Shown: positions 1-7,034, numbered from the stretch's first letter. The stretch is DNA of 9,357 nucleotides from Acidobacteriota bacterium (GCA_021781255.1 JAJXXG010000179.1:1-9357); one strand, 5' to 3'. The notes: generated by a model not told the origin, from the letters alone. Translations and numbers: made by a program.

Positions 1-67
1 TCTTCTTTGCCTGGGTTCCCGCCAATACCATTGTGCCGAGAGGCAAGATCGCGCCGGCGAAAGTCAC
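1..67 (-). CDS. possible start of a gene downstream of panC (partial)
   Basis: A GTG codon (67-65) overlaps the panC TGA stop (66-64) by the classic GTGA arrangement. Its frame stays open to the window edge, reading roughly VTFAGAILPLGTMVLAGTQAKK. An ATG lies 12 codons further in (31-29). The overlap would fit translational coupling to panC, and the first residues are hydrophobic. Against this, only 22 codons are visible, no clear Shine-Dalgarno precedes either start, and the residues do not match the start of PanD, which often follows panC. I do not recognise the product. It could also be non-coding DNA after the operon. Confidence 0.25.
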   Translation of the reverse strand, partial: MTFAGAILPLGTMVLAGTQAKK

Positions 68-927
68 CCAAGAATCGCGTTGTCGATCAGCCGGGTTGAA
101 CCGACGTATGCGGCGACGGCGAAGAGAGTGCCGGGAGCAGCAGTTTCGACGGGCTGCAAAGTAGACCAATTCACCAATTCGATGTAGTCAACGCGAATTG
201 CGGGTTCTGCGGCGAAGATTTCATGTGCAGCCGCGATCAGCATTTCGGCGCTGCGCTCGCCTTGGGCAGCCAGAGACTCAACGTGGCGGACGGCGCGGCT
301 GAGCGTGAGGGCTTGCGCTCGTTCGGCGGTGCTCAGATAGGTGTTGCGCGAGCTGAGGGCGAGGCCGTCAGCGTCGCGAACGATGGGGCAGACGACGATT
401 TCTGTTCCTAACCGCAGGTCCGCAACCATGCGGCGCAGAACGGCGACCTGGGCCGCGTCTTTCTGGCCGAAGAAGGCGAGGTCGGGCTCGGCTGCAATGA
501 GCAGCTTGCTGACCACCGTGGCGACTCCGCGAAAATGGCCCGGCCGCGATGCGCCATCGAGGCGATTGCTGAGGCCGGGAACCTCGACGAACGTGGAATC
601 GGGCCCGTTGGGGTAAAGCTCTTCGACCGCCGGCGCGAAGAGGATATCGGCTTCTTCGGATTCGGCCAACTCGCAATCGGTTTTGAAGCTGCGGGGATAG
701 CGGCCGTAGTCCTCGTTGGGGCCGAACTGCGTAGGGTTGACGAAGAGGCTGACTGCGACGTGGGAGCACGAGGCGCGCGCCGCATGAATCAACGACGCGT
801 GGCCTGCATGCAACGCGCCCATGGTGGGTACCAAGCCGATCAAACTGGCGCCTGCAGCTTTGCCCTGCGCGCTACGAGTTGCACGGGACCAGCGGCGAAG
901 TTCGGCGACGGTGCGGAGAATTTGCAT
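64..927 (-). CDS. panC: pantothenate synthetase (pantoate--beta-alanine ligase)
   Basis: This cytosolic enzyme condenses pantoate with beta-alanine, using ATP through a pantoyl-adenylate intermediate, to give pantothenate for CoA synthesis. The 287-residue length is normal for the family. Visible landmarks are the nucleotide-binding region VPTMGALHAGHASL (residues 33-46, with the HxGH signature H40/H43), FVNPTQFGPNEDYGRYPR (62-79), the pantoate-site segment RPGHFRGVATVVSKL (128-142), FFGQKDAAQ (152-160) and the KMSKS-like loop region LALSSRNTYLS (189-199). The ATG start follows the panB stop by 10 nt. No good Shine-Dalgarno is seen, so translation probably depends on coupling to panB. All key motifs are intact and nothing suggests decay. 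Confidence 0.97.
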   Translation of the reverse strand: MQILRTVAELRRWSRATRSAQGKAAGASLIGLVPTMGALHAGHASLIHAARASCSHVAVSLFVNPTQFGPNEDYGRYPRSFKTDCELAESEEADILFAPAVEELYPNGPDSTFVEVPGLSNRLDGASRPGHFRGVATVVSKLLIAAEPDLAFFGQKDAAQVAVLRRMVADLRLGTEIVVCPIVRDADGLALSSRNTYLSTAERAQALTLSRAVRHVESLAAQGERSAEMLIAAAHEIFAAEPAIRVDYIELVNWSTLQPVETAAPGTLFAVAAYVGSTRLIDNAILG

Positions 928-937
928 CGGGTCTGGC

Positions 938-1888
938 TTAACTTGCCCAATCCTCCAACGCGTCCCGATTCACGATGGCGTCGGCGGTGTCGAAACCGGA
1001 ATCGGCAGCAGCGCCGAGCGTAGGCCGCGCGGACTTGGGCAGGTGATAGCTCTCCGCGTCTGACGGGAAGGCACGATGCTCGACGTCTTCGCGGTAGTGT
1101 TCAATAGCGGAACGGAAGAGCGCTGAGGCGTCACCGTAGCGGCGCACAAATTTAGCGGCCGGTGCAAAGGTGAGATTCACGAGATCGTGGAAGACGAGAA
1201 TCTGTCCGTCGCAATCGGGACCGGCGCCAATCCCAATCGTCGGAATGGGCAGCGTTGCGGTGATTTGTGCCGCGACTTCGCGCGCGATCCCTTCAAGAAC
1301 CAGAGCTCCCGCGCCTGCTTCGGCAAGCGCAAGGGCATCGGCCCGAAGCTGGTGCGCGGCTTCAGCGGTGCGGGCCTGCACACGATAGCCGCCCATGCGG
1401 TTCACACTTTGCGGGGTGAGGCCGAGATGGCCGACCACAGGAATTTCTGCATCCGTGAGAGCGCGGACGAGCTCGACGCGCGGGCCTTCGATCTTGACAG
1501 CTTCGGCTCCCGCCTCCTTGACGAACCGGATGGCGTTTGTGAGGCCCTCGGCGACCGTGCCGTGATAACTGCCGAAGGGCATGTCAGCAACGACCAGCGC
1601 GCGATGCACGGCGCGGCGCACGGCGCGTGTGTGGTGCAGCATCTCGTCGACGGTGACGGTAAGCGTGTTTTCGTGGCCGAGAACGACCTGGGCGAGCGAA
1701 TCGCCGACAAGGATAAGATCGACGCCTCCCTCGTCGACAACGCGCGCGGTGGCGTAGTCGTAGGCGGTGAGCGCAGAGATGGGCTTGCCCTGGCGCTTCA
1801 TTTCACTCAGCGCGGGCATTGTGACTTTGGGGAGGGAATTGCCGGGTTGCGAGAGGCGCGCGCCGGTTGAGAACTCGGTGAGACTCAT
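938..1888 (-). CDS. panB: 3-methyl-2-oxobutanoate hydroxymethyltransferase (ketopantoate synthase)
   Basis: PanB transfers a hydroxymethyl group from 5,10-methylene-tetrahydrofolate to 2-ketoisovalerate, giving ketopantoate, the committed step of pantothenate synthesis. The TIM-barrel signature is complete: LTAYDYATARVVDEGGVDLILVGDSL (40-65) with metal ligand D63, VVADMPFGSY (99-108) with D102, VKIEG (131-135) with K132 and E134, VVGHLGLTPQSVNRMGGY (151-168), the catalytic-type glutamate E199 in LVLEG, and GIGAGPDCDGQILVFHD (219-235). The protein is 316 residues, longer than the roughly 264 of the E. coli enzyme. The excess is about 20 residues at the N terminus and about 35 at the C terminus (from about residue 281). 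The ATG is preceded by GGAG with a good spacer. It is the first gene of the panB-panC operon, 10 nt from panC. Confidence 0.97.
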   Translation of the reverse strand: MSLTEFSTGARLSQPGNSLPKVTMPALSEMKRQGKPISALTAYDYATARVVDEGGVDLILVGDSLAQVVLGHENTLTVTVDEMLHHTRAVRRAVHRALVVADMPFGSYHGTVAEGLTNAIRFVKEAGAEAVKIEGPRVELVRALTDAEIPVVGHLGLTPQSVNRMGGYRVQARTAEAAHQLRADALALAEAGAGALVLEGIAREVAAQITATLPIPTIGIGAGPDCDGQILVFHDLVNLTFAPAAKFVRRYGDASALFRSAIEHYREDVEHRAFPSDAESYHLPKSARPTLGAAADSGFDTADAIVNRDALEDWAS

Positions 1889-1938
1889 GTTTTCTCCAGT
1901 GCCGCTCCGAATACTCAGGATGCGACCCGAACAGGGTT

Positions 1939-1966
1939 AGTATACGCCGGGCGGCAAAGGTGCGAA
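1939..1966 (-). promoter_or_regulatory. candidate panB promoter
   Basis: Read on the minus strand, a TATACT -10 box (1944-1939) is preceded, after a 16-nt spacer, by TTCGCA (1966-1961), a 4/6 match to the sigma-70 -35 box. It would start transcription near 1932, about 45 nt before the panB ATG. The -10 is close to consensus and the -35 is only moderate. Confidence 0.45.
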
Positions 1967-2002
1967 AGCGGATACCGGGATGAACTCTACAGGCTCCTGA
2001 AG

Positions 2003-2011
2003 TGCTATAAG
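2003..2011 (+). promoter_or_regulatory. candidate extended -10 promoter for the glycosyltransferase gene
   Basis: TGCTATAAG carries a TG extension one base before a TATAAG -10 box. No convincing -35 hexamer lies 16-18 nt upstream, which is tolerable for an extended -10 promoter. It would give a leader of about 70 nt before the ATG at 2088. It lies back to back with the panB promoter in the 199-bp divergent region. Confidence 0.35.
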
Positions 2012-2065
2012 GGATGAGGAATCAGAGCTGTGGGTTGGGCAGTTCGCCGGGCGGCCCTGGCAAAG

Positions 2066-2081
2066 CTCCGGCTCCGCGGAG
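2066..2081 (+). promoter_or_regulatory. hairpin over the glycosyltransferase ribosome-binding site
   Basis: CTCCG (2066-2070) and CGGAG (2077-2081) are perfect reverse complements with a 6-nt loop. The second arm contains the GGAG Shine-Dalgarno (2078-2081), placed 6 nt before the ATG. In the mRNA this could partly mask the ribosome-binding site. The stem is only 5 bp, so it may be chance in GC-rich DNA. Confidence 0.3.
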
Positions 2082-2087
2082 AAAACA

Positions 2088-3272
2088 ATGGCCTACGATC
2101 TGGCGATTGTGCTGCCTACATTTAACGAGAGAGAGAACGTAGGCCCGCTGGTCGAGCGCCTCGAAAAGGCGCTTGGCCGCATTCATTACGAAGTGATTTT
2201 TGTGGATGACGACTCGCCCGACGGCACCGCCGACGCAGTGCGCCGCGTAGCCGAGCAGCGCGACAATGTGCGCGTGCTGCATCGGATTGGCAGGCGTGGG
2301 TTGTCGTCAGCATCCATTGAGGGAATTCTGGCCGCGTCAGCGCCTTATGTTGCAGTGATGGACGCGGACCTGCAGCACGACGAGAGCATTCTGCCGGAGA
2401 TGCTGCGCCGCATTCGCGAAGAGGACCTGGACCTGGTTGTGGGTTCGCGGTATATAGCCGGCGGCAGCATGGGAGAGTTTGCCGCGTGGCGTGTAAAGCT
2501 GAGCAAACTGGGCAAACGCTTCAGCCTGATGGGCGCGGAACATCCGCTGAGCGATCCCATGAGCGGTTTCTTCATGGTGCGTTTTGCGGCGTTCGAGCGG
2601 TTTGCGCACCGGCTTTCGGCCATCGGCTTCAAAATTCTGCTGGATATCGTGCTCTCGGCGGGTCCAGGGCTCCGCATCGGCGAGGTGGCTTACCGCTTCA
2701 GGCAGCGCGAGCACGGCGAAAGCAAGCTGGACATCATGGTCGGCCTCGAGTACTTCGAGTTGCTCGTAGACAAGCACTTCGGCGACCTGGTAAACGTGCG
2801 CTTTGTGCTCTTCGGCATGGTGGGCGCGTTGGGCGTGGGCGTTCATCTGCTGATATTGCGCGCGCTGCTGCAGGTTGCCGGGCTCAGCTTTGCAGTTGGT
2901 CAAACCCTCACGACATTCACCGTGATGATTCTGAATTTTGTCCTGAACAACTCCCTGACCTACCGTGACCGGCGGCTCCGCGGATGGAAGTTCTTCGGCG
3001 GGCTGCTGACGTTCTGCCTGGCTTGCGGGCTCGGCGTCGCGGCGAACGTGTCCATCGCGACTGAGGCATTCCATCACGGCGTGCCGTGGGTGCTGGCGGC
3101 CATCAGCGGCCTGCTCTTCTCGGCGGTGTGGAACTATGGCGTTACGTCGATGATGACGTGGCGGCAGGCGCGGCGCTCGAGCGAGCAGCGCGCCAGGCAG
3201 CGCATACAGGCTGCCGCAAACCTGGGCGCAATGCGCGCGGAGCGGAGCGGCGGCGGAAAGATGCCGGCGTAG
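2088..3272 (+). CDS. DPMS-type family 2 glycosyltransferase with C-terminal GtrA-like membrane domain
   Basis: This likely transfers a sugar from a nucleotide-sugar to a polyprenyl phosphate at the inner face of the membrane, like dolichol-phosphate mannose synthases and ArnC-type enzymes. The GT-A domain spans about residues 5-230: IVLPTFNERENV (7-18), IFVDDDSPDGT (37-47) with the nucleotide-binding aspartates, the DxD metal motif in VMDADLQHD (90-98), VVGSRYIAGG (117-126), and the acceptor-loop motif SDPMSGFFMVR (155-165). Residues from about 237 to 358 form a GtrA-like domain with four predicted membrane helices (about 237-263, 268-290, 303-323, 333-352), including NFVLNNSLTYR (283-293). 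A basic, Arg/Ala-rich tail of about 35 residues follows. This fused architecture is known for some archaeal and bacterial DPMS enzymes. The ATG has GGAG 6 nt upstream. A polysaccharide deacetylase follows after 64 nt. The exact sugar cannot be read from the sequence. Confidence 0.93.
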   Translation: MAYDLAIVLPTFNERENVGPLVERLEKALGRIHYEVIFVDDDSPDGTADAVRRVAEQRDNVRVLHRIGRRGLSSASIEGILAASAPYVAVMDADLQHDESILPEMLRRIREEDLDLVVGSRYIAGGSMGEFAAWRVKLSKLGKRFSLMGAEHPLSDPMSGFFMVRFAAFERFAHRLSAIGFKILLDIVLSAGPGLRIGEVAYRFRQREHGESKLDIMVGLEYFELLVDKHFGDLVNVRFVLFGMVGALGVGVHLLILRALLQVAGLSFAVGQTLTTFTVMILNFVLNNSLTYRDRRLRGWKFFGGLLTFCLACGLGVAANVSIATEAFHHGVPWVLAAISGLLFSAVWNYGVTSMMTWRQARRSSEQRARQRIQAAANLGAMRAERSGGGKMPA

Positions 3273-3282
3273 TTGATCTGAT

Positions 3283-3303
3283 CGGGCGAGTGCTGTTTGC
3301 CCG
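3283..3303 (+). other. intergenic hairpin between glycosyltransferase and deacetylase genes
   Basis: CGGGCGAG (3283-3290) pairs with TTTGCCCG (3296-3303) through five or more GC pairs plus two G-U wobbles, around a 5-nt loop. No T tract follows, so it is not a standard intrinsic terminator. It could stabilise or partly separate the upstream mRNA segment, or it could be chance. Confidence 0.3.
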
Positions 3304-3336
3304 CGTCCTGTACACCGCCCCATACTGGAAAGCAGC

Positions 3337-4071
3337 ATGATATCTCCCTCTACAGAGGTTTACGCCGGATTGGGCGCGGCGGCCTGCGCAGGGCTGGCTG
3401 TGGGCGCTTACGCCTATGCGGCCATGTGGCCCGCTTCGCGCATCTTCGGCAAGGCGCTTGTGGCGCCAAAGCGGCCGGGCGAACTGGCGCTCACCTTCGA
3501 CGACGGACCCAACGCAACGTGGACGCCGAGGCTGCTGGACGTTTTGGCGCGCCACCAGGTGCGGGCGACGTTCTTTCTGCTGGGCAGCCGCGCCGAGGCG
3601 CAGCCTTTGCTGGTGCGGCGGATTGCAGCGGAGGGTCACCTGATCGGAAATCACTCGTGGTCGCATCCGAATCTGGCGTGGAGCTCTGCGGGACGGATTC
3701 GTGAGGAGCTGACACGGACCAACGAGATACTGCGGCAGATGACGGGCGCGAAGCCGAAGTTTTTCCGTCCGCCATTCGGAGCGCGGCGGCCGGCAGTGTT
3801 TCGCATTGCGCGCGAGCTGGGGTTGATGCCGGTGCTGTGGAACGTGATGACCTCCGATTGGAAAGAGCCTTCAGCGGAGGAGATTGCGGACCAGCTGACC
3901 AAGAAGATCGAGGAGCGGCGGAGGCGCGGCCGCGCGGCAAACATTGTGCTTCACGACGGCGGTCACCAGGATCCGGCCGCGAACCGCGAGCCTTCGGTAA
4001 CTGCTGCGAGAATGCTCATCGAGCGATTCAAATCGACACACCGGTTCGTAACCGTCGATGCGTGGGCTTGA
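3337..4071 (+). CDS. membrane-anchored polysaccharide deacetylase (NodB homology domain, CE4)
   Basis: This predicted metal-dependent de-N-acetylase or deformylase acts on cell-envelope sugars. All CE4 motifs are present: TFDDGP (53-58) with catalytic-base D55 and metal-binding D56, HSWSH (106-110) supplying the two metal histidines, RPPFG (144-148), a SDW segment (173-175) at the motif-4 position, and LHD (205-207) with H206. Residues about 8-31 are a hydrophobic Ala/Gly-rich stretch without an obvious cleavage site, so the catalytic domain is probably tethered to the membrane and faces outward. At 244 residues it is close to a minimal NodB domain. The ATG has a GGAAAG-like ribosome site 4 nt upstream. 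It lies 64 nt after the polyprenyl-phosphate glycosyltransferase, so a shared transcript and a lipid-linked amino-sugar substrate are plausible. Peptidoglycan or exopolysaccharide are alternative substrates. Confidence 0.92.
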   Translation: MISPSTEVYAGLGAAACAGLAVGAYAYAAMWPASRIFGKALVAPKRPGELALTFDDGPNATWTPRLLDVLARHQVRATFFLLGSRAEAQPLLVRRIAAEGHLIGNHSWSHPNLAWSSAGRIREELTRTNEILRQMTGAKPKFFRPPFGARRPAVFRIARELGLMPVLWNVMTSDWKEPSAEEIADQLTKKIEERRRRGRAANIVLHDGGHQDPAANREPSVTAARMLIERFKSTHRFVTVDAWA

Positions 4072-4084
4072 GTGCGCCGTGGAC

Positions 4085-5404
4085 TCATCTGACAGAAATA
4101 GACTGAAAGGCTTCCCGCGCTGCCTCAATTGTCTCCCGAACCTCCGCGTCGCCGTGCGCTGCTGAGATGAACGCCGCTTCAAACTGCGACGGCGGCAGCC
4201 AGATGCCGCGATCAAGCATCGCGCGGTGGAAGCGGCCGAAAGCAGCGGTATCCGAGTGGGCTGCCTGCTCGTAGTTCGTGACGGGACCGGGAGTAAAGAA
4301 CCAGGTCCACATAGAGCCGACGCGATTGGTGGTCAGCGAAACGCCGGCGCGGGCGGCTTCGGCGGCCACGCCTTCGGCCACGGCCTTCGATGTGGCTTCG
4401 AGTTGCGAATAGACTTCGTCGGCGTGGGCTTGTAGATAGCTGATCGTGGCCAGCCCAGCGGCCATGGCCAGCGGATTGCCGCTCAAGGTTCCAGCCTGGT
4501 ACACCGGCCCCAGAGGCGCAAGCAGGTCCATGAATCGGAGTTTGCCGCCGAAGACGCCCACGGGAAGACCGCCGCCGATGATCTTTCCAAGCGTCACAAT
4601 GTCGGGATCGAGCGCATAAAGCTGGCACGCTCCGCCCAGAGCCACGCGGAATCCGGTCATCACTTCGTCGACGATGAACAAAGAGCCGTGGCTGGCAGTG
4701 AGAGCGCGCAGGCCGGCCAGATACCCCTCGGCCGGCGGTATGCAGCCGGCATTGCCGACGATAGGCTCGACGATGATGGCGGCGATCTGGCCGGGATGGG
4801 CGGCGAAGGCGGCTTCTAGGGCGGCAAGATCGTTGTATGGCAAAGCAAGCGTGAGATGGGCGATTTCGTCAGGCACGCCGGCCGATCCCGGAATCCCAAA
4901 AGTCGCTACGCCTGAGCCGGCTTTCACCAGCAGTCCGTCGGCGTGGCCGTGGTAGCAGCCTTCGAATTTGACGATGAGTTTGCGGCCGGTGGCGGCGCGG
5001 GCCAGCCGGATGGCAGACATTGTCGCCTCAGTCCCCGAGCTGACGAAGCGCATTTTTTCGATGGCCGGATAGCACGCGGCAATGCGCTCGGCCAGGTCGG
5101 CCTCGGCAGCCGTGGAGGCGCCGAAGCTGGCGGAGTTGCGCGCAGCACGCTCGATGGCCTCGACCACCGGCGGGAAGGCATGGCCCAGAATCATAGGGCC
5201 CCAGGAGCCGAAGTAGTCGATGGATCGGTTCCCGTCAGCATCGTAGAGGTACGCGCCTTCAGCGCGATCAATGAAGGGCGGTGCGCCACCCACGGCGCGA
5301 AAGGCGCGGACGGGCGAATTGACTCCGCCGGGAAAGTAGCGCTCCGCGCGCTGCTGCAGGGCTTGGGAACGGATGCGGACGGGGGTTGGGGACTGCTGAG
5401 GCAT
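4085..5404 (-). CDS. hemL: glutamate-1-semialdehyde 2,1-aminomutase
   Basis: This PLP-dependent class III aminotransferase-fold enzyme isomerises glutamate-1-semialdehyde to 5-aminolevulinate, the last step of the C5 route to haem, B12 and other tetrapyrroles. The N-terminal family signature [13 protein letters not shown] is at residues 23-35. Others are [15 protein letters not shown] (122-136) and YHGHADGLL (151-159). [10 protein letters not shown] (244-253) holds the PLP-ring aspartate D246, and [13 protein letters not shown] (271-283) holds the Schiff-base lysine K274. GTLSGNP (305-311) and [15 protein letters not shown] (403-417) complete the set. The length of 439 residues is typical. 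The gene stands alone, tail to tail with the deacetylase gene (13-bp gap) and divergent from the radical SAM gene. The ATG lacks a Shine-Dalgarno and sits very close to a -10-like box. Confidence 0.97.
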   Translation of the reverse strand: MPQQSPTPVRIRSQALQQRAERYFPGGVNSPVRAFRAVGGAPPFIDRAEGAYLYDADGNRSIDYFGSWGPMILGHAFPPVVEAIERAARNSASFGASTAAEADLAERIAACYPAIEKMRFVSSGTEATMSAIRLARAATGRKLIVKFEGCYHGHADGLLVKAGSGVATFGIPGSAGVPDEIAHLTLALPYNDLAALEAAFAAHPGQIAAIIVEPIVGNAGCIPPAEGYLAGLRALTASHGSLFIVDEVMTGFRVALGGACQLYALDPDIVTLGKIIGGGLPVGVFGGKLRFMDLLAPLGPVYQAGTLSGNPLAMAAGLATISYLQAHADEVYSQLEATSKAVAEGVAAEAARAGVSLTTNRVGSMWTWFFTPGPVTNYEQAAHSDTAAFGRFHRAMLDRGIWLPPSQFEAAFISAAHGDAEVRETIEAAREAFQSISVR

Positions 5405-5413
5405 GGTGGGTTC

Positions 5414-5419
5414 AGTATA
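5414..5419 (-). promoter_or_regulatory. candidate -10 box very close to hemL start
   Basis: On the minus strand TATACT (5419-5414) ends only 9 nt before the hemL ATG. The same hexamer is proposed upstream of panB. A start 6-7 nt downstream of it would leave a leader of only a few bases, matching the absence of a Shine-Dalgarno. No good -35 hexamer is seen 16-18 nt further up, so the call is tentative. Confidence 0.3.
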
Positions 5420-5593
5420 GAAGGTGGCGCAAGAGCGCCCGTGAGCTGGATTCTATTCGATCTTGCAAGTCGCGTGATAGAAATCACTGATCCGAGCCTT
5501 GGGCGGGCCTTCAATGACGGCGGGACTTGCAATTTCTGGATGCCTATTTTGATTGGCGTTCCATGTTTGCTCCCGATTCGAGGGCATAGGCAA

Positions 5594-6859
5594 GTGAGAG
5601 TGCTGCTCATCTCTGTAGTGGATGAATCGGGCAAGGCTGCTGCTCCGTTGCCGATCGGTCTCGCTTGCGTTGCTGCAGCTACAGAGAGAGCCGGTCATAA
5701 CGTACGTTTCTTGCCCCATGTAACCAGTGGCGAGCAGGGAGTCCGGATCAAAGAAACGGTTCTCGAATTCCGTCCAGACGTCATTGGTATTTCGGTCAGG
5801 AACATCGATGACCAGAACATGCAGCGCCCGCGCTTTTTGTTGGCTTCGCTACAGGAATCCGTGGCCGCCTGCCGTCGCGTTTCCTCGGCTCCTGTAGTCC
5901 TGGGTGGAGCAGGCTATAGCGTATTTCCCGAACCAGCGCTTACGTACTTGCAGGCCGATATGGGAATCAAGGGCGAAGGCGAGATGGCCTTCCCTGCCTT
6001 GCTGAACTGGATCGAGCGAGGCGCGCAGGGATCCCCGCCTCCCGGAACCTACCTGCGCAACGGAACTTGTACAACCCCGGCTTTTCTGTCGAACCTTGAT
6101 GGTTTTCCGCTGCCCCGACCCAGCTACTGGTCGGAGTTTTTCGGCAGGGAAGCGCGGATTCCTGTCCAGAGCAGACGTGGATGTCCGCTCGATTGCATTT
6201 ACTGTTCAACCAGCGCGATCGATGGCAGGATATTTCGGAAGCGGTCAACAGAATCCATTGTCAGTTGGCTCTTACAGATGCGTGCCCGGGGATTTCGCAG
6301 TTTCCACTTCGTCGACAATACCTTCAACCTTCCGCCTGAGTACGCCAAGGATCTTTGCCGCAAGATGATCCAGGCAGGGCTCGGCATCGATTGGTGGGCC
6401 ATCGTCTACCCGAAATGGGTGGATGAGGAGTTAGCGCAATTAATGGCGGAGGCAGGTTGTACTGAGGTGAGCCTTGGGTTCGAAAGCGGGTCGGAACCAA
6501 TCCTGAAACAACTCAACAAGCGATTCAACTGCGCTGAAGTGAAAGCCATTTCTGCAATGTTTTCTGCGGTGGGCATAAAGCGGCATGGATTCGTATTGCT
6601 CGGTGCACCGGGAGAGACGCGAGAATCCGTAGAGGAGAGCCTTGCATTTGCCGACTCGTTGCATCTCAGCACGCTGAAAGTCACAGTGGGACTGCGAATC
6701 TACCCCGGTACCGCTCTCCACTCCGTCGCAGTTGCGGAAGGGGTGGTCAGGGAAGATGATGATCTTCTTTCTCCGCGCTTTTATCTTGCCGCTGGCGTGC
6801 GGGATTGGCTCCTGGAGCGCATGGATGAATTCAATCCTCCTGCTCCTGCTTCAGCGTGA
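5594..6859 (+). CDS. B12-binding-type radical SAM protein of unknown substrate
   Basis: The 421-residue protein pairs an N-terminal B12-binding-like Rossmann domain (about 1-145) with a radical SAM barrel (about 188-380). The N domain begins VRVLLISVVDESGKAAAPLPIGLACVAAA and contains DVIGISVRNIDDQN (62-75), VVLGGAGYSVFPE (101-113) and a GIKGEGE segment (124-130). No DxHxxG lower-ligand motif is present, so any cobalamin would bind base-off without a histidine ligand. The cluster motif is C197-x3-C201-x2-C204 in RRGCPLDCIYCS. FVDNTFN (239-245) and the SAM-contact segment VSLGFESGSE (292-301) follow. Start choice: GTG at 5594 opens the Rossmann strand; an in-frame ATG at 5540 lacks a ribosome site, and the frame further left is antisense to hemL. 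Relatives include cobalamin-dependent methylases and lipid-modifying enzymes such as HpnR/HpnJ/BchE types, so a methylation or C-C bond reaction on a lipid or secondary metabolite is possible but unproven. Codon choice is looser than in the neighbours (AGA/AGG arginines, more A/T third positions), hinting at separate ancestry. Confidence 0.92.
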   Translation: MRVLLISVVDESGKAAAPLPIGLACVAAATERAGHNVRFLPHVTSGEQGVRIKETVLEFRPDVIGISVRNIDDQNMQRPRFLLASLQESVAACRRVSSAPVVLGGAGYSVFPEPALTYLQADMGIKGEGEMAFPALLNWIERGAQGSPPPGTYLRNGTCTTPAFLSNLDGFPLPRPSYWSEFFGREARIPVQSRRGCPLDCIYCSTSAIDGRIFRKRSTESIVSWLLQMRARGFRSFHFVDNTFNLPPEYAKDLCRKMIQAGLGIDWWAIVYPKWVDEELAQLMAEAGCTEVSLGFESGSEPILKQLNKRFNCAEVKAISAMFSAVGIKRHGFVLLGAPGETRESVEESLAFADSLHLSTLKVTVGLRIYPGTALHSVAVAEGVVREDDDLLSPRFYLAAGVRDWLLERMDEFNPPAPASA

Positions 6860-6970
6860 CTGCCTGACAGCCTGGCATTGAGAAAATATGCCGCGCAGGA
6901 GGTCCGCGTTGAACTCCGCACCCACCTTGAAGACTCATTGGGGAAATTGGCCATCAATTTGAGCAAAACA

Positions 6971-7005
6971 GGGAACAGAGAGTGTGGAATAGGAATACGG
7001 AATAG
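6971..7005 (+). repeat. degenerate GGAAT short tandem repeat
   Basis: GGAA(T/C)-type units recur in the gap before cdd: GGAAC at 6972-6976, then GGAAT at 6986-6990, 6992-6996 and 6999-7003, the last three spaced 6 and 7 nt apart. The units approximate a heptamer, GGAATAN. No open reading frame with coding character covers it. It resembles intergenic low-complexity repeats more than a regulatory site. Confidence 0.5.
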
Positions 7006-7006
7006 T

Positions 7007-7034
7007 GCGACAGTTTGATGACAAAGGGTATACA
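7007..7034 (+). promoter_or_regulatory. candidate promoter of the cdd-deoA-nupC operon
   Basis: A TATACA -10 box (7029-7034) is preceded, after a 16-nt spacer, by GCGACA (7007-7012), a 4/6 match to TTGACA. Initiation near 7041 would give a leader of about 60 nt before the cdd ATG at 7100. It is the best sigma-70-like pair in the 240-bp gap after the radical SAM gene. Confidence 0.4.

Noticed and set aside
1187..1870. Plus-strand open frame (227 codons) opposite panB
   Set aside because: It is antisense to a gene with all catalytic motifs and shows no domain of its own.
2337..3338. Minus-strand open frame (333 codons) opposite the glycosyltransferase
   Set aside because: It is low-information Arg/Ala/His-rich sequence with no motif, while the plus strand encodes a complete GT2-GtrA protein.
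4072..4084. Bidirectional terminator between the convergent deacetylase and hemL genes
   Set aside because: The 13-bp gap contains no inverted repeat or T tract.
4943..5593. Upstream extension of the radical SAM reading frame
   Set aside because: Most of it runs antisense through hemL and carries no domain. The B12-binding-like fold begins at the GTG at 5594.
6860..6880. Terminator hairpin after the radical SAM gene
   Set aside because: Only a 4-bp TGCC/GGCA pairing can be found and no T tract follows.
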